Translations under genes and position numbers: made by a program
Notes under the pieces: generated by a model
Told to the model about the DNA's origin: nothing
Databases searched by the model: none
Seen by the model: only the letters and a program-made list of their open reading frames with translations
NCBI RefSeq assembly: GCF_020524345.1
Contig: NZ_JAIVLH010000026.1
Location: 1 to 62,350 of the forward strand
DNA: 62,350 nucleotides
Reading direction: 5' to 3'
DNA from: Metabacillus niabensis
Lineage (GTDB): Bacteria; Bacillota; Bacilli; Bacillales; Bacillaceae
Part shown: one piece after another, positions 36,007 through 45,859 of the stretch
Layout of the letters: each line of letters opens with the position of its first letter
How positions within the stretch are numbered: the first letter of the stretch is position 1

Positions 36007-39000
36007 TTATTCTTTCGCTACAGTATCTTTTTCCAATTCTTCAACTTCCGGCTCGGGTTCTACTGTTTCATTAACGGAAAGACCTTCTGCTTGTTGTGTA
36101 TCTTCATCATCATCAAGGTCTCTCATTTCAATTTCCTGCTCATCACTTGAGAGCATTTTAACATCCATACCTAAGCTTTGAAGTTCTTTAATTAATACTT
36201 TAAATGACTCAGGAACACCCGGTTCTGGTACATTCTCACCTTTTACGATCGCTTCATATGTTTTTACACGACCAACAACATCATCCGATTTCACAGTTAA
36301 GATCTCTTGTAAAGTATATGCAGCACCGTATGCTTCAAGTGCCCATACCTCCATCTCACCGAAACGCTGACCACCAAACTGTGCTTTACCACCTAGTGGT
36401 TGTTGTGTAACTAGTGAGTATGGTCCAGTTGAACGAGCATGTAACTTGTCATCAACCATGTGTGCAAGTTTGATCATATACATGATCCCTACAGATACAC
36501 GGTTATCGAATGGTTCACCTGTACGTCCATCATAAAGAACTGTTTTTGCATCTCGTGCCATCCCAGCTTCTTCTAATGTTGACCATACATCTTCCTCACG
36601 AGCACCATCAAATACTGGTGATGCAACATGGATGCCTAATCTGCGAGCAGCCATCCCTAAATGCAACTCTAATACCTGACCGATATTCATACGAGAAGGT
36701 ACCCCTAATGGATTTAACATGATATCCACAGGTGTGCCGTCCGGTAAGTATGGCATATCTTCTTCAGGAAGAATACGTGAAATAACCCCTTTGTTACCAT
36801 GTCGTCCCGCCATCTTATCTCCTTCAGAGATCTTACGCTTTTGGACAATATATACACGGACTAATTGGTTAACACCTGGCGGTAATTCATCTCCATCTTC
36901 ACGGTTAAATACTTTAACATCTAAGATGATTCCCTCTCCACCATGTGGTACACGTAATGAAGTATCACGTACTTCACGAGCTTTTTCTCCGAAGATTGCA
37001 TGTAAAAGTCTTTCTTCTGCTGTTAGTTCAGTTACACCTTTAGGAGTAACTTTCCCTACTAGTAGATCTCCGTCTTTTACTTCTGCACCGATACGAATAA
37101 TCCCACGCTCATCTAAGTTTCTTAGAGCATCTTCCCCAACGTTCGGGATATCACGTGTAATTTCTTCAGGTCCTAGTTTTGTATCACGAGACTCAGACTC
37201 ATATTCTTCAATGTGTATAGAAGTGTATACATCATCTTTTACAAGTCTTTCACTCATGATGATAGCATCCTCATAGTTATAACCATCCCATGTCATGAAG
37301 GCAACCATTACGTTTCTTCCTAATGCAAGTTCACCTTTTTCCATAGAAGGTCCATCCGCAAGAATTTCACCTTTTACTACTTCATCACCTTCACTAACGA
37401 TCGGGCGTTGGTTGTAACAAGTACCTTGGTTCGAACGGATAAATTTCAACATGCTATATTTATCTAAATTACCTTTTACCTTTTGACCGTCCACTTCTTC
37501 ATAACGACGAACCCAAACATTTTTCGCTTCCACACGCTCTACAATACCAGGATATTTACAGATAACAGCTGCTCCTGAATCTTTACCAGAAACATATTCC
37601 ATACCTGTTCCAACGATTGGAGCTTCAGGATTCATTAATGGTACTGCTTGACGTTGCATGTTCGCACCCATTAATGCACGGTTTGAGTCGTCATTTTCCA
37701 AGAACGGAATACAAGCTGTTGCAGCAGAGACGACCTGCTTAGGAGAAACATCCATGTAGTCGATACGATCTTTATTAACAACCGTATTCTCCCCACGGAA
37801 ACGAGCAACAATATCATCATCGATAAATGATCCATCATCAGCTAATCTTGCGTTTGCTTGGGCAACAACATAGTTATCCTCTTCATCAGCTGTTAAGTAA
37901 TCAATTCTTGATGTTACTTTTCCTGTTTCAGGGTCAACTCTACGATATGGAGTTTCAATGAAACCGAAACGATTAACTTTTGCATATGAAGAAAGTGAGT
38001 TGATTAATCCGATGTTCGGACCCTCAGGTGTCTCAATTGGACACATACGACCATAGTGAGAGTAGTGAACGTCTCGAACTTCGAAGCCTGCACGTTCACG
38101 AGTTAAACCACCCGGTCCAAGTGCTGATAAACGACGTTTATGAGTTAACTCAGCTAAAGGATTTGTTTGATCCATGAACTGAGATAATTGAGAGCTACCA
38201 AAGAATTCCTTAATAGACGCTATAACCGGGCGAATATTAATTAATTGTTGTGGCGTTATTGTGTTCGTATCCTGAATAGACATTCTCTCACGAACTACAC
38301 GTTCCATTCTGGATAAACCAATTCTGAATTGGTTTTGTAATAACTCACCAACAGAACGTAATCGGCGATTTCCAAGATGGTCGATATCATCTGTATCACC
38401 TACACCATGTAAAAGGTTAAAGAAGTAGCTGATAGAAGCTAAAATATCAGCAACAGTAATGTTTTTAACTGCCTCTTCTACATATGCATTACCTAATACA
38501 TTAATGACCTTTTCACCATCCGGGTCATTTGGCGCATAAATCTTGATAGACTGAATCGTTACTTCTTCTTCAACAACGCCACCTGATGGTTGTTCTTTTT
38601 TAAACCCTACACCACTCTCCAGGTTTGGAAGAATACGATCAAGCGTTCTTCTGTCAATCATTGCGCCTTTTTCTGCAATAATCTCACCTGTTTCAGGGTC
38701 TACAAGCGTTTCAGCTAATCTTTGGTTAAAAAGACGATTCTTAATGTGAAGCTTTTTATTAATTTTATAGCGACCTACATTTGCTAGATCATAGCGCTTT
38801 GGATCAAAAAATCTTGAATCTAACAAACTCTTGGCATTATCCACAGTTGGTGGCTCACCTGGACGAAGACGCTCATAGATTTCAAGCAGAGCCTTCTCTG
38901 TACTTTCCGTATTATCCTTATCAAGCGTATTACGTAAGTACTCATTTTCACCCAGTAAGTCGGTGATTTCTTGATCAGAGCCAAACCCAAGAGCACGTAA

Positions 39001-39585
39001 CAAGACAGTCACTGGTAATTTACGTGTACGATCTATTCGTACATAAACAACATCTTTCGCATCTGTTTCGTATTCTAACCATGCTCCACGGTTTGGGATA
39101 ACAGTCGCAGTAAAGCCTTTTTTACCATTTTTGTCTACTTTACCACTGTAATAAACACTTGGTGAACGGACCAATTGAGACACGATAACGCGCTCTGCTC
39201 CATTAATCACAAATGTGCCTGTTTCTGTCATGAGAGGAAAATCTCCCATAAAGACATCCTGATCTTTTACTTCACCAGTTTCCTTGTTAATCAAACGCAC
39301 CTTCACACGTAATGGCGCTGAATAGGTAACATCGCGTTCTTTTGATTCCTCTACAGGATACTTAGGATCTCCCAAGCTATAATCAATGAACTCTAGCGAG
39401 AGGTTACCAGTGAAATCCTCAATAGGAGAAATATCCTGGAACATTTCTCTCAAGCCCTCATCAAGAAACCACTGATAGGAAGAGGTTTGAATCTCAATAA
39501 GATTTGGTAATTCTAACACTTCACTAATGCGTGCATAACTTCTGCGTTGGCGGTGTCGTCCATACTGAACTAGTTGACCTGTCAA
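36007..39585 (-). CDS. rpoB: DNA-directed RNA polymerase beta subunit
   Basis: Beta forms the other pincer of core polymerase. I start it at TTG 39585 ([20 protein letters not shown]), with GAGGGG eight bases upstream, giving 1192 aa; a GTG at 39594 abuts the site and is unlikely. The rifampicin pocket ([20 protein letters not shown]) looks wild type. The C-terminal tail is acidic and variable. It has its own promoter and a leader of about 330 nt. Confidence 0.98.
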   Translation of the reverse strand: MTGQLVQYGRHRQRRSYARISEVLELPNLIEIQTSSYQWFLDEGLREMFQDISPIEDFTGNLSLEFIDYSLGDPKYPVEESKERDVTYSAPLRVKVRLINKETGEVKDQDVFMGDFPLMTETGTFVINGAERVIVSQLVRSPSVYYSGKVDKNGKKGFTATVIPNRGAWLEYETDAKDVVYVRIDRTRKLPVTVLLRALGFGSDQEITDLLGENEYLRNTLDKDNTESTEKALLEIYERLRPGEPPTVDNAKSLLDSRFFDPKRYDLANVGRYKINKKLHIKNRLFNQRLAETLVDPETGEIIAEKGAMIDRRTLDRILPNLESGVGFKKEQPSGGVVEEEVTIQSIKIYAPNDPDGEKVINVLGNAYVEEAVKNITVADILASISYFFNLLHGVGDTDDIDHLGNRRLRSVGELLQNQFRIGLSRMERVVRERMSIQDTNTITPQQLINIRPVIASIKEFFGSSQLSQFMDQTNPLAELTHKRRLSALGPGGLTRERAGFEVRDVHYSHYGRMCPIETPEGPNIGLINSLSSYAKVNRFGFIETPYRRVDPETGKVTSRIDYLTADEEDNYVVAQANARLADDGSFIDDDIVARFRGENTVVNKDRIDYMDVSPKQVVSAATACIPFLENDDSNRALMGANMQRQAVPLMNPEAPIVGTGMEYVSGKDSGAAVICKYPGIVERVEAKNVWVRRYEEVDGQKVKGNLDKYSMLKFIRSNQGTCYNQRPIVSEGDEVVKGEILADGPSMEKGELALGRNVMVAFMTWDGYNYEDAIIMSERLVKDDVYTSIHIEEYESESRDTKLGPEEITRDIPNVGEDALRNLDERGIIRIGAEVKDGDLLVGKVTPKGVTELTAEERLLHAIFGEKAREVRDTSLRVPHGGEGIILDVKVFNREDGDELPPGVNQLVRVYIVQKRKISEGDKMAGRHGNKGVISRILPEEDMPYLPDGTPVDIMLNPLGVPSRMNIGQVLELHLGMAARRLGIHVASPVFDGAREEDVWSTLEEAGMARDAKTVLYDGRTGEPFDNRVSVGIMYMIKLAHMVDDKLHARSTGPYSLVTQQPLGGKAQFGGQRFGEMEVWALEAYGAAYTLQEILTVKSDDVVGRVKTYEAIVKGENVPEPGVPESFKVLIKELQSLGMDVKMLSSDEQEIEMRDLDDDEDTQQAEGLSVNETVEPEPEVEELEKDTVAKE

Positions 39586-39782
39586 CTCATTCACCCCTCA
39601 AATCAAGCGTAATAGGTTTTGCGTCGTACCATTATGTATACCTTTTTTTTAGACAGACGAATAAGAGAACTCACATAAGATCATTCTCTTTAAACATAAT
39701 ATCTTAATATACTACCAATAAAATATCTGAAATAAAAACATAGGAAATTCTAGTACAGACGCAAGGAAAAAACAAAAAATAA

Positions 39783-39809
39783 AAAGGGTTTCTAGTAAGA
39801 AAACCACAA
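39783..39809 (-). terminator. possible attenuator in the rpoB leader
   Basis: On minus, GGTTTTC-TTACTA-GAAACC (one bulged T) is followed by CTTTTTATTTTTT. It looks like a weak terminator inside the untranslated leader of rpoB, so it could attenuate rpoBC relative to the upstream genes. The stem is short and the call is tentative. Confidence 0.5.
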
Positions 39810-39915
39810 TTTAAACGTACTTTTGATTTTATAAGTATCTCCAAAAAGCTACCTTTTATACATCATTTTCCTCAAAAAATAGATAGTTATGGAAATTATA
39901 TATTGGCATTTTATA

Positions 39916-39944
39916 ATACTAACACAACAGAAATTTGGAGTCAA
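39916..39944 (-). promoter_or_regulatory. promoter of rpoB-rpoC
   Basis: On minus, TTGACT (39944-39939) and TAGTAT (39921-39916) are 17 bases apart. The -35 overlaps the stop codon of the methyltransferase gene. The rest of the 355-base gap before rpoB holds the leader and its weak hairpin only. Confidence 0.7.
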
Positions 39945-40543
39945 CATTTTTTAGCTTTAATGATATAATAGCCTTTTTTCTTCTCTACAACATCAACTTC
40001 TGAAAACATCTCATTTAATTTATCAATTGCAGAAGGTGCTCCCTGTTTCTTCTGGATTACAACCCAAAGCTCTCCACCATCAGATAAATGATCAAAACTT
40101 CTTTCAAAAATCTGATGAACAACCTTTTTCCCGGCTCGTATAGGCGGATTTGTCAGAATAGCTGCATATACTTGATCTTCCTGAATGTTTTCAAACAGAT
40201 TACTTTGGAAGATTTCCACATTCTCAACCTTGTTTAATTTCGCATTATCTTTAGCTAATTCTACAGCACGCTCATTAATATCTATCATATCTACGTGTCT
40301 GTTAAAATATTTCGCAATCGAGAGACCGATCGGTCCGTACCCGCATCCAACATCCAAAAAAGCCCCTTCAATTTCGGGAAGGTCAAATGCTTCTATTAAA
40401 AGACGGGAACCAAAATCCACTTCATTTTTTGAAAAAACCCCACGATCACTTTGAAATGTAAAGAGGTGGCCTTTTAATAAAAAAGACCAAGTCTTTCGCT
40501 CACTTTGTACAGTAGGCTTTTCTGAATAATAATGATCACTCAT
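39941..40543 (-). CDS. class I SAM methyltransferase, RsmC-like (YbxB)
   Basis: A 200-aa protein with a SAM-binding motif FLDVGCGYGPIGLSIAK (about residues 60-76) and the catalytic motif LTNPPIRAGKK, typical of the RsmC/RlmG rRNA guanine-N2 methyltransferases. Homologues (YbxB) lie between rplL and rpoB throughout Bacilli, so an rRNA target is likely but is not shown by the sequence. A terminator separates it from rplL, and the rpoB promoter overlaps its end. Confidence 0.92.
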   Translation of the reverse strand: MSDHYYSEKPTVQSERKTWSFLLKGHLFTFQSDRGVFSKNEVDFGSRLLIEAFDLPEIEGAFLDVGCGYGPIGLSIAKYFNRHVDMIDINERAVELAKDNAKLNKVENVEIFQSNLFENIQEDQVYAAILTNPPIRAGKKVVHQIFERSFDHLSDGGELWVVIQKKQGAPSAIDKLNEMFSEVDVVEKKKGYYIIKAKKC

Positions 40544-40618
40544 GATCGTTCCTCCTCTTTCAGAAGTATAGGATTTACATACTAATGCTAAAATATACCA
40601 GAAGATATATTTTTTAAT

Positions 40619-40655
40619 AAATAAAAAGCCCGCCTGACGGCGAGCTTTTTATTTA
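40619..40655 (-). terminator. terminator after rplL
   Basis: On minus, AAAAAGCTCGCCG-TCA-GGCGGGCTTTTT forms a long GC-rich stem ending in a T-run. It lies just after the rplL stop and limits read-through into the methyltransferase and rpoB. Confidence 0.92.
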
Positions 40656-40661
40656 TCATAA

Positions 40662-41021
40662 TTACTTAACTTCTACAGAAGCTCCAACTTCTTCAAGTTT
40701 AGCTTTTAATTCTTCAGCTTCTTCTTTAGAAACGCCTTCTTTAAGAGCTTTTGGAGCGTTGTCTACTAATTCTTTAGCTTCTTTTAAGCCTAAGCCAGTA
40801 GCTTCACGTACAACTTTGATAACTTTGATTTTTTGTCCGCCAGCACTTGCAAGTACTACGTCAAATTCAGTTTGTTCTGCAGCAGCTTCGCCACCAGCAG
40901 CAGCAACAGCTACAGGAGCTGCAGCAGTTACACCAAACTCTTCTTCGATTGCTTTAACTAAGTCGTTTAATTCTAAAACAGTCATATTTTTAACTGCTTC
41001 AATGATTTGTTCTTGAGTCAT
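40662..41021 (-). CDS. rplL: 50S ribosomal protein L7/L12 (bL12)
   Basis: L12 forms the flexible stalk that recruits translation factors. The 119 aa have the dimerising N-terminal domain ([20 protein letters not shown]), an Ala/Pro/Gly hinge and the C-terminal factor-binding domain ([20 protein letters not shown]). It follows rplJ by 66 bases; the L10 leader controls both. Confidence 0.98.
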   Translation of the reverse strand: MTQEQIIEAVKNMTVLELNDLVKAIEEEFGVTAAAPVAVAAAGGEAAAEQTEFDVVLASAGGQKIKVIKVVREATGLGLKEAKELVDNAPKALKEGVSKEEAEELKAKLEEVGASVEVK

Positions 41022-41087
41022 TATAATTTCCTCCTTGATTTTTCAATTCGTAGTTTTTATTGTCATGCACATACAACTTCGTTCAGA

Positions 41088-41588
41088 TTAAGCACCTTGT
41101 TCTTCTTTTTGATCTGCAACTGCTTTAGTAGCAAGAGCAAAGTTACGAATAGGAGCTTGAAGAACGCTAAGCAACATAGAAAGTAAGCCTTCGCGTGATG
41201 GAAGTTCAGCAAGAGCTTTCACTTCTTCAACAGACGCAACATTACCTTCGATAACACCAGCTTTAATTTCAAGAGCTTCGTGCTTTTTAGCAAAATCGTT
41301 AATGATTTTTGCTGGAGCAACAACGTCGTCATTACTGAAAGCAATTGCGTTAGGTCCAGTTAACACATCGTTAAGACCAGAAAGCTCAGCTTGCTCAACA
41401 GCACGGCGAGTCATTGTGTTTTTGTAAACTTTGAAGTCAATTCCTGCTTCACGTAATTGCTTACGTAATTCAGTTACTTCACTAACAGTTAGTCCGCGGT
41501 AATCTACAACGATTGTAGACTTACTATCACGGAACTTAGTAGAAATCTCATCTACGATCTGTTTCTTTTGTTCGATAATTGCGCTCAT
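41088..41588 (-). CDS. rplJ: 50S ribosomal protein L10 (uL10)
   Basis: L10 anchors the L12 stalk to 23S rRNA. The ATG at 41588 (after AGGAGGTG) gives 166 aa starting [20 protein letters not shown]; an upstream in-frame extension reads through the leader and is rejected. The C-terminal helix that binds L12 dimers is present ([20 protein letters not shown]). It follows the L10 leader. Confidence 0.97.
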   Translation of the reverse strand: MSAIIEQKKQIVDEISTKFRDSKSTIVVDYRGLTVSEVTELRKQLREAGIDFKVYKNTMTRRAVEQAELSGLNDVLTGPNAIAFSNDDVVAPAKIINDFAKKHEALEIKAGVIEGNVASVEEVKALAELPSREGLLSMLLSVLQAPIRNFALATKAVADQKEEQGA

Positions 41589-41643
41589 TGTTACACCTCC
41601 TGTAGATTCATGTAACACTAGTACCGTTCGGTGTTGGTCATTG

Positions 41644-41786
41644 AAAAACCTCCACGATAGACATGGAGGTTTTGTATATACAATAAGCAAAACATGCTTT
41701 ATTCGTAAATACACCTCGGTAGGATATTTAAGCTAATTGCACCTACTGTCTACGGTATAGCGATATTCGTTTAAACAACATTGATT
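41644..41786 (-). ncRNA. L10 leader (cis-regulatory)
   Basis: On minus, after the promoter, the RNA carries the blocks CCGTAGACAGTAGGTG and CTTAAATATCCTACCGAGGT that I recognise from the Bacillus L10 leader, which L10-L12 binds. It ends in a terminator-like hairpin, AAAACCTCCA / TGGAGGTTTT (41673-41664 and 41654-41645), followed by Ts. Control by attenuation of rplJ-rplL is the known role of this family. Confidence 0.85.
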
Positions 41787-41815
41787 ATTATATATAAACT
41801 TCTTTACGAAGTCAA
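41787..41815 (-). promoter_or_regulatory. promoter of rplJ-rplL
   Basis: On minus, TTGACT (41815-41810) and TATAAT (41792-41787) are 17 bases apart, immediately upstream of the L10 leader and right after the rplA stop (41822). Confidence 0.88.
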
Positions 41816-41821
41816 TAGTTA

Positions 41822-42520
41822 TTATTTTACAGCGAAGCTTGAAGAATCTACTTTCACACCAGGTCCCATAGTAGAAGTAGCATTTACGCTCTTCATGTAA
41901 GTACCTTTAGCAGCAGATGGCTTAGCTTTTAGTAAAGTTTCATAAACTGTTGTGAAGTTCTCAACAAGTTTGCTATCTTCAAAAGAAACTTTTCCGATAG
42001 GTACATGGATGATACCAGCTTTATCAAGACGGTATTCAACTTTACCAGCTTTGATTTCGTTAACAGCTTTTGTTACATCAAATGTAACTGTACCAGTTTT
42101 AGGGTTTGGCATTAAACCTTTTGGTCCTAATACACGACCTAATTTACCAACTTCACCCATCATGTCAGGTGTAGCTACGATTACGTCAAATTCAAACCAA
42201 CCTTGTTGGATTTTGTTGATGTAATCAGCATCTCCTACATAATCAGCACCAGCCGCTTCAGCTTCTTTCGCTTTTTCACCTTTAGCAAAAACTAACACAC
42301 GTTGAGTTTTACCAGTACCATTTGGAAGTACTACTGCTCCACGGATTTGTTGGTCAGCTTTCTTAGGGTCTACTCCTAAACGAAAAGCAACTTCTACAGT
42401 CGCATCAAATTTTGCTACACTAGTCTTTTTCACTAGTTCAACTGCTTCTTGTACCGGGTAAAATTTAGCACGGTCTACAAGTTTAGCAGCTTCTAAAAAC
42501 TTTTTACCTTTTTTAGCCAT
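41822..42520 (-). CDS. rplA: 50S ribosomal protein L1 (uL1)
   Basis: L1 forms the mobile stalk by the E site and can repress its own operon. The ATG at 42520 ([20 protein letters not shown]) gives 232 aa, as in B. subtilis; upstream in-frame codons are not needed. [20 protein letters not shown] and [11 protein letters not shown] are typical. It follows rplK by about 110 bases. Confidence 0.97.
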   Translation of the reverse strand: MAKKGKKFLEAAKLVDRAKFYPVQEAVELVKKTSVAKFDATVEVAFRLGVDPKKADQQIRGAVVLPNGTGKTQRVLVFAKGEKAKEAEAAGADYVGDADYINKIQQGWFEFDVIVATPDMMGEVGKLGRVLGPKGLMPNPKTGTVTFDVTKAVNEIKAGKVEYRLDKAGIIHVPIGKVSFEDSKLVENFTTVYETLLKAKPSAAKGTYMKSVNATSTMGPGVKVDSSSFAVK

Positions 42521-42631
42521 TTTTATTTCCTCCTTAGTGGTTTTAGCGGAATAACCTCCCACGAATAAAGGTTGCGAACTTGTTTTTAAGCAAACTCGCA
42601 ACCCCCTAAAACATACCAGACTAATTCATTA

Positions 42632-43057
42632 TTAGTCTTCGATAACGATACCCATACTACGTGCAGTACCTTCAACCATACGCATTGCTGATTCAACGCT
42701 TGCTGCGTTTAAATCAGGCATTTTTGTTTCAGCGATTTCACGTACTTTGTCACGTTTAACAGTCGCTACTTTATTACGGTTTGGCTCACCAGAACCAGAC
42801 TCAATTCCAGCTGCTTTCTTAAGTAATACAGCAGCAGGTGGAGTTTTCGTAATAAATGTAAATGAACGGTCCTCGAATACCGTGATTTCAACTGGAATGA
42901 TTAAACCAGCTTGATCAGCTGTACGAGCGTTAAACTCTTTACAGAATCCCATGATATTAACACCAGCTTGACCTAACGCAGGACCAACTGGTGGTGCTGG
43001 ATTAGCTTTCGCTGCAGGAATTTGCAATTTTACAATTTTAATTACTTTTTTAGCCAC
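42632..43057 (-). CDS. rplK: 50S ribosomal protein L11 (uL11)
   Basis: L11 forms the GTPase-associated centre with 23S rRNA and is needed for RelA-type stringent response. The GTG at 43057 with GGAGG upstream gives 141 aa ([20 protein letters not shown]). The Pro-rich thiostrepton-contact region ([17 protein letters not shown]) is intact. It opens rplK-rplA and has its own promoter. Confidence 0.97.
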   Translation of the reverse strand: MAKKVIKIVKLQIPAAKANPAPPVGPALGQAGVNIMGFCKEFNARTADQAGLIIPVEITVFEDRSFTFITKTPPAAVLLKKAAGIESGSGEPNRNKVATVKRDKVREIAETKMPDLNAASVESAMRMVEGTARSMGIVIED

Positions 43058-43247
43058 GAGACACACCTCCTTAAGTCCGTGATGTGGTAAATGGGTTAAA
43101 ACCCTCCCACTCATCTAACCATCCAATCTCAATTAAATGGTAAAATTAGGGCAACTCACATTGAGTTTACCTACCCTTATACATACAGAAATGAATATTT
43201 CTGATCAAAATTATATCCCAAACCTTTGAGACATACTGACCTATGAA

Positions 43248-43276
43248 ATATTACCACTTTTCGTAAATGATTTCAA
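43248..43276 (-). promoter_or_regulatory. promoter of rplK-rplA
   Basis: On minus, TTGAAA (43276-43271) and TAATAT (43253-43248) are 17 bases apart, directly after the nusG stop (43288). The leader to rplK is about 185 nt and contains a short hairpin AACTCA-ATG-TGAGTT (43151-43165). Confidence 0.75.
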
Positions 43277-43287
43277 GTTTTTTCAGA

Positions 43288-43821
43288 TTATAATTTATCA
43301 ACCTGCGCGAAATCTAATTCTACCGGTGTTTCACGTCCAAACATATTAACAAGAACTTTTAGTTTATTCTTGTCATGGTCAATTTCTTCAATTGATCCTG
43401 TAAAGTTAGCAAACGGTCCTTCTGTTACTTTAACTGTTTCCTTTAACTCAAAATCAAATTCCACTCGACGCTCATCCATACCCATGCGTTTTAAAATAAA
43501 ACTTACTTCATCAGGTAATAGTGGTGTTGGTTTTGATCCGTGACCGGCAGAACCTACAAATCCTGTTACACCCGGTGTGTTTCTAACAACATACCAGGAG
43601 TCGTCAGTCATAACAATTTCAACTAACACATAACCAGGGAATACCTTTTTCTTCACAACTTTTTTCTTACCGTCCTTAATATCTGTTTCTTCCTCTTCAG
43701 GCACAACAACACGGAAAATTTTATCTTCCATACCCATCGATTCTACACGCTTTTCAAGATTCGCTTTCACCTTATTTTCATAGCCTGAATAAGTGTGCAC
43801 TACATACCAATTCTTTTCCAT
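43288..43821 (-). CDS. nusG: transcription termination/antitermination factor NusG
   Basis: NusG binds RNA polymerase and affects pausing, termination and ribosome coupling. The 177 aa have the NGN domain (EKNWYVVHTYSGYENKVKAN, with VFPGYVLVEIVM) and the C-terminal KOW domain (VKVTEGPFANFTGSIEEIDH). It usually follows secE in one operon, but here a terminator and a short repeat copy intervene. Confidence 0.98.
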   Translation of the reverse strand: MEKNWYVVHTYSGYENKVKANLEKRVESMGMEDKIFRVVVPEEEETDIKDGKKKVVKKKVFPGYVLVEIVMTDDSWYVVRNTPGVTGFVGSAGHGSKPTPLLPDEVSFILKRMGMDERRVEFDFELKETVKVTEGPFANFTGSIEEIDHDKNKLKVLVNMFGRETPVELDFAQVDKL

Positions 43822-43891
43822 AGCATCAGGACAACTTGTCCTTCCCTCCCCACAATAGGTTAAAATAATCTATTTCACTCTTGTTTAGTCC

Positions 43892-43914
43892 AAAAGCGCT
43901 AGCGCCTTGGTCAA
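43892..43914. repeat. short partial copy of the dispersed repeat (copy C)
   Basis: AAAAGCGCTAGCGCCTTGGT resembles the start of the repeats at 11455 and 47061 (AAAAGCGCAAGCGCCTTG), with CTA for CAA. Only the first ~22 bases match. It sits between the secE terminator and nusG. Confidence 0.65.
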
Positions 43915-43950
43915 AGTTAAACAAATGTTATTACTTTTTTATACAATGAA

Positions 43951-43971
43951 AAAACCCGTTTAACGGGTTTT
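43951..43971. terminator. terminator between secE and nusG
   Basis: AAAACCCGTT-AACGGGTTTT forms a tight stem; on minus it is followed by TTC-TTG after six Ts. It lies about 45 bases past the secE stop and partly separates nusG from secE. Confidence 0.8.
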
Positions 43972-44017
43972 GCAGACAAAGATTAATATTTTCTATTATA
44001 GCACGATTTTCCATTTG

Positions 44018-44200
44018 TTATTCAAAAAACAAACGAATTAAAGAAGAAATACCTAGGTCAATAACCGCAAAGAACACTGCAACAAACGTCACAGTTGAAA
44101 CAACCGTAATTGTATACTTTGTTAGCTCTTTACCTTTAGGCCAACTAACCTTTTTCATTTCACGAGTAACATCTCGGAAAAAACTAATTAAACGTTGCAT
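44018..44200 (-). CDS. secE: preprotein translocase subunit SecE
   Basis: SecE clamps SecY. The 60 aa have a short cytoplasmic amphipathic helix (LISFFRDVTREMKKVSWPKG) and one membrane segment (VVSTVTFVAVFFAVIDLGIS), the size seen in Gram-positive bacteria. It follows rpmGB and precedes nusG. Confidence 0.97.
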   Translation of the reverse strand: MQRLISFFRDVTREMKKVSWPKGKELTKYTITVVSTVTFVAVFFAVIDLGISSLIRLFFE

Positions 44201-44253
44201 TGAGCTACCTCCAGGAATAATAGGGAAACTTCGTGTAAGAAATAAAATAAGGG

Positions 44254-44403
44254 CTATTTTGTTTCACGGTGGTTTGTATGCGAATTACATACTTTGCAAA
44301 ACTTTTTGACGTCTAATCGGTCGTTTGAACTAGTTGTGTTTTTCATTGTAGTATAATTTCGACTTCCACAAGATGTGCATGCCATAATAATCTTTTTTCG
44401 CAT
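44254..44403 (-). CDS. rpmGB: 50S ribosomal protein L33 (bL33), zinc type
   Basis: A 49-codon gene: ATG 44403, TAG 44254. The product starts [20 protein letters not shown] and has the zinc ligands Cys9, Cys12, Cys36 and Cys39. It occupies the rpmGB position just upstream of secE. Confidence 0.95.
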   Translation of the reverse strand: MRKKIIMACTSCGSRNYTTMKNTTSSNDRLDVKKFCKVCNSHTNHRETK

Positions 44404-44493
44404 GTCGTCACCTACCGCAACTTTATATTCTTTAAAACTGTATCATAGTAAATTTTTTTCGTCAATAAACGATAAAATCGACCTATCTTCTAG

Positions 44494-45150
44494 TTATAAA
44501 CTAATCTCTCTTAATTCTAAGTAGCGCTCCAGCTTTCTTTTTACTCGTTGCAGCGCATTATCAATTGATTTCACATGACGATTCAATTCTTCAGAAATTT
44601 CATGATATGATCTGCCATCCAAGTACAGAGCCAAAACTTTGCGCTCGAGATCACTTAATAATTCTCCCATTTTCACCTCAATGTCATCAAACTCTTCTTG
44701 GTTAATAATGAGTTCTTCAGGATCCATTACCTTAGCACCGGTAATAACATCCATAAGTGTCCGATCGGATTCTTCATCATATATAGGCTTGTCCAAAGAA
44801 ACATAGGAATTTAGTGGAATGTGCTTTTGGCGAGTTGCCGTTTTAATTGCGGTAATGATTTGCCTTGTAATGCATAACTCAGCAAATGCTTTAAATGAAG
44901 TAAGCTTGTCCTCCTTGAAGTCCCGGATTGCTTTGTATAAACCAATCATTCCTTCCTGGATAATATCCTCACGATCCGCACCAATAAGAAAATATGATCT
45001 TGCCTTCGCCCGAACAAAGTTACGGTACTTTGTAATCAAGAAGTCGAGTGCCTCACTGTCCCCATCGTGAACAAGTTCAACCAATTTTTCATCTTCCAAT
45101 AAATCTAATTCTTCCCTGCTGACATTATCTTTGTTGATTGGTGAATTCAA
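44494..45150 (-). CDS. sigH: RNA polymerase sigma-H factor (Spo0H)
   Basis: Sigma-H drives early sporulation and competence genes. The TTG at 45150, with GGGGGG six bases upstream, gives 218 aa, the B. subtilis size; a TTG at 45174 would add eight residues and has no site. Region 2 carries AREDIIQEGMIGLYKAI-like sequence (ADREDIIQEGMIGLYKAIRD) and region 4 LDGRSYHEISEELNRHVKSI. It follows rae1, with its own promoter. Confidence 0.96.
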   Translation of the reverse strand: MNSPINKDNVSREELDLLEDEKLVELVHDGDSEALDFLITKYRNFVRAKARSYFLIGADREDIIQEGMIGLYKAIRDFKEDKLTSFKAFAELCITRQIITAIKTATRQKHIPLNSYVSLDKPIYDEESDRTLMDVITGAKVMDPEELIINQEEFDDIEVKMGELLSDLERKVLALYLDGRSYHEISEELNRHVKSIDNALQRVKRKLERYLELREISL

Positions 45151-45183
45151 GCCGATCCCCCCGACCGCACGCAAGATAACAAT

Positions 45184-45213
45184 AGTATACAGTATTCATT
45201 TTGTAAGCGTCAA
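45184..45213 (-). promoter_or_regulatory. sigma-A-type promoter of sigH
   Basis: On minus, TTGACG (45213-45208) and TATACT (45189-45184) are 18 bases apart, about 35 bases before the sigH start. In B. subtilis sigH is transcribed by sigma-A and repressed by AbrB; no AbrB site can be judged by eye. Confidence 0.75.
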
Positions 45214-45343
45214 CCAAGTTCGAAAGTGCAAGCATTTCATGGAGCTGGCATAATAGACTGACTTGCAACATTATATACTAAAATAGACTTATACATCTGC
45301 GTTTAGCGTGTCCCAAAAATAAAATTCATCATTTTATTTTCGC

Positions 45344-45853
45344 CTATTCATCACCCCTACGCCACTTCTCCAGTTTTTCCATTACATCTTCCGGAATGGC
45401 GATTTTTGATGCAGGCCGCTTTTGCTCAATTTTTTTCACTTTATGTTGAATTCTATTTTCAATTGAATTCATTTCATTTAAAAGTTCCCTAGCAGATTTC
45501 CTCAATGCTCCCTGTCCGAATATAGCCCATTGTTCAGTGAAATCTGAAGTTGCCACATGAACCTGTGTTTTTATATTGCTTAATGAAATAGCCAGCTTTT
45601 CAATTCTTTCATCCGCTGTTTCATTTTCACGTGTAAAAATCACTTCTACACGGTGATTTTTTTGTTTTTTCTCAATTCCTTTTACCATATGGGCATCAAA
45701 AACGATAATCACCCTAAATCCCGTATATGCCTGGTATTCAGCCATTTTTTCAATTAAAAGATCCCGTGCTTCTGCCAAACCATTTTTCTTAAGCTTTTGT
45801 AAGTCTGGCCAAGCACCAATAATGTTATATCCATCCACTAAAAGGATATCCAT
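45344..45853 (-). CDS. rae1: ribosome-associated endoribonuclease Rae1 (YacP, NYN domain)
   Basis: Rae1 in B. subtilis cleaves certain mRNAs inside the ribosomal A site. The 169 aa form a single PIN-like NYN domain with acidic residues in ILLVDGYNIIGAW, RVIIVFDAHMV and HVATSDFTEQWAI. Its start codon lies 6 bases after the rlmB stop, so the two are likely co-transcribed. Confidence 0.93.
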   Translation of the reverse strand: MDILLVDGYNIIGAWPDLQKLKKNGLAEARDLLIEKMAEYQAYTGFRVIIVFDAHMVKGIEKKQKNHRVEVIFTRENETADERIEKLAISLSNIKTQVHVATSDFTEQWAIFGQGALRKSARELLNEMNSIENRIQHKVKKIEQKRPASKIAIPEDVMEKLEKWRRGDE

Positions 45854-45859
45854 TTTACA

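Noticed and set aside
36007-39585. Rifampicin-resistance substitution in rpoB
   Set aside because: The [20 protein letters not shown] pocket and the following segment look wild type.
41589-41714. N-terminal extension of L10
   Set aside because: It crosses the L10 leader and terminator-like hairpin; the ATG at 41588 with AGGAGGTG gives the correct 166 aa.
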